From Hymenobacter busanensis (GTDB taxonomy: Bacteria; Bacteroidota; Bacteroidia; Cytophagales; Hymenobacteraceae): a DNA stretch of 64,000 nt. The translations under genes were made by a program, and so were the position numbers. How positions within the stretch are numbered: position 1 is the stretch's first letter; each line of letters starts with the position of its first letter. The stretch lies in assembly GCF_008727865.1 (NCBI RefSeq), contig NZ_VTWU01000001.1, positions 992,001 through 1,056,000 on the forward strand, in the 5' to 3' direction. The notes beneath the pieces were generated by a model that was not told the origin of the DNA, ran no database searches, and was given only the letters and a program-made list of their open reading frames with translations. Of this stretch, positions 63,444 to 64,000 are shown one piece after another.

Positions 63444-64000
63444 CTACCCCTGCCGAATCTCCGCCTTCAAGTGCTCCACGAACCGGCCAAATTCGGGCTC
63501 GGCTTCTACGTTGGGGTGCCAGGCCAGGCCCATGCCGGCGAGGTCGTATTGGTGGGCCTTGGAGATGGTAGCACCCGGTAGCGGCTGGCCCGCAGCGTCA
63601 CGCTCGTAGCCCATCAGCCAGAGCGTATCGGACAGGGCGGTGGTGGTGGCAATGTCGTGCGAGACGATGACGACGGTGTTCAGCTCGTCCATCGTGGTGA
63701 CTTCAACGATGATTTTCTTCAGCTCGTCGATCATGGCCACGTCGAGGCCGGAGAAGGGCTCGTCGAGCAGGATGAGGTGGTCGGAGCACAACAGCTGCTG
63801 GGCAATGGCGGCGCGCTGGCGCTGCCCGCCGGAGAGCTGCGCGGGGTATTTGCGGCGGTGCGGGGCGAGGCGAAACCGTTCCAGGTACGCCTCGACGTGC
63901 TGCTTGGCTTCGGCGGGGCTGTGCTTGCGTTCGGCGGCCACCAGCAGGTTGTCGGCCAGGGTGCGGTGGTTAAACAGCGGGTAGCGCTGCTGCACCAGGC
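63444..64000 (-). CDS. ABC transporter ATP-binding protein (partial)
   Basis: C-terminal 184 or so residues; the N-terminus with Walker A lies beyond the window. LSGGQRQRAAIAQQLL signature, Walker B HLILLDEPFSGLD and the H-loop VVIVSHDIA are present, and the Q-loop region YPLFNHRTLADN suggests the nitrate/sulfonate/taurine-type subgroup. Importer subunit likely. Stop at 63444. Confidence 0.85.
   Translation of the reverse strand, partial: LVQQRYPLFNHRTLADNLLVAAERKHSPAEAKQHVEAYLERFRLAPHRRKYPAQLSGGQRQRAAIAQQLLCSDHLILLDEPFSGLDVAMIDELKKIIVEVTTMDELNTVVIVSHDIATTTALSDTLWLMGYERDAAGQPLPGATISKAHQYDLAGMGLAWHPNVEAEPEFGRFVEHLKAEIRQG

Overview
The window reads as a chromosomal stretch of a high-GC Bacteroidota bacterium, most likely Hymenobacter or a close relative. 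The reasons are promoter boxes of the Bacteroidota type (TAnnTTTG and the variant TAnnTTCG), type IX secretion sorting tails, a HU/CCDC81-SPOR protein beside ExbB/ExbD/TonB, TonB-dependent receptors and DUF2911. Host genes are strongly GC-rich. Three stretches are visibly poorer in GC: a lipoprotein gene (602-1324), the 35.8-37.25 kb region, and a 10.4 kb prophage.

Layout: 1-500 end of a RES-type toxin-antitoxin pair; 602-1324 AT-rich lipoprotein; 1706-10285 envelope block (giant TPR protein, outer-membrane barrel, HU/SPOR protein, ExbB, ExbD, TonB); 10371-19162 housekeeping genes (folC, trmB, a DinB/MDMPI-like protein, a degenerate TrpF-like barrel, mnmA, a T9SS subtilase, rpe); 19168-22635 TonB-dependent receptor and a DUF2911 protein; 22723-30578 complete histidine operon hisG-D-C-B-H-A-F-IE with a recognisable promoter and a short leader ORF containing four consecutive His codons; 30588-35750 surface genes including a GT2 / LAB_N / sugar epimerase / GT39 group that looks like a lipid-linked uronic acid transfer module; 35801-36724 orphan gene with operator-like repeats.

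37256-47668 is the most interesting part: about 26 tightly packed, often overlapping, mostly very small genes, all on the + strand, bounded by two copies of a dif-like XerC/XerD site. They include a Rep_trans-type rolling-circle initiator, a probable major capsid protein, many one-helix membrane proteins, a tiny Arg/Gly/Ser/Tyr protein, a GH73-like glucosaminidase and an M15 peptidase. There is no integrase and no protein with a Walker A motif, so neither a Zot-type nor a PRD1/PM2-type packaging ATPase is visible. I interpret it as a prophage of a small, membrane-containing, circular single-stranded-DNA phage (Finnlakeviridae/FLiP-like or a new sister group) that integrates through the host dif/Xer system.

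47720-64000 is ordinary host chromosome: TPR protein, gyrA, HD hydrolase, GNAT-like protein, tRNA-Thr, a T9SS surface protein, an OmpR/HisKA two-component pair, a second histidine kinase with an outer-membrane porin and a sigma-54 response regulator, a pentapeptide protein and the C-terminal part of an ABC ATPase running off the end.
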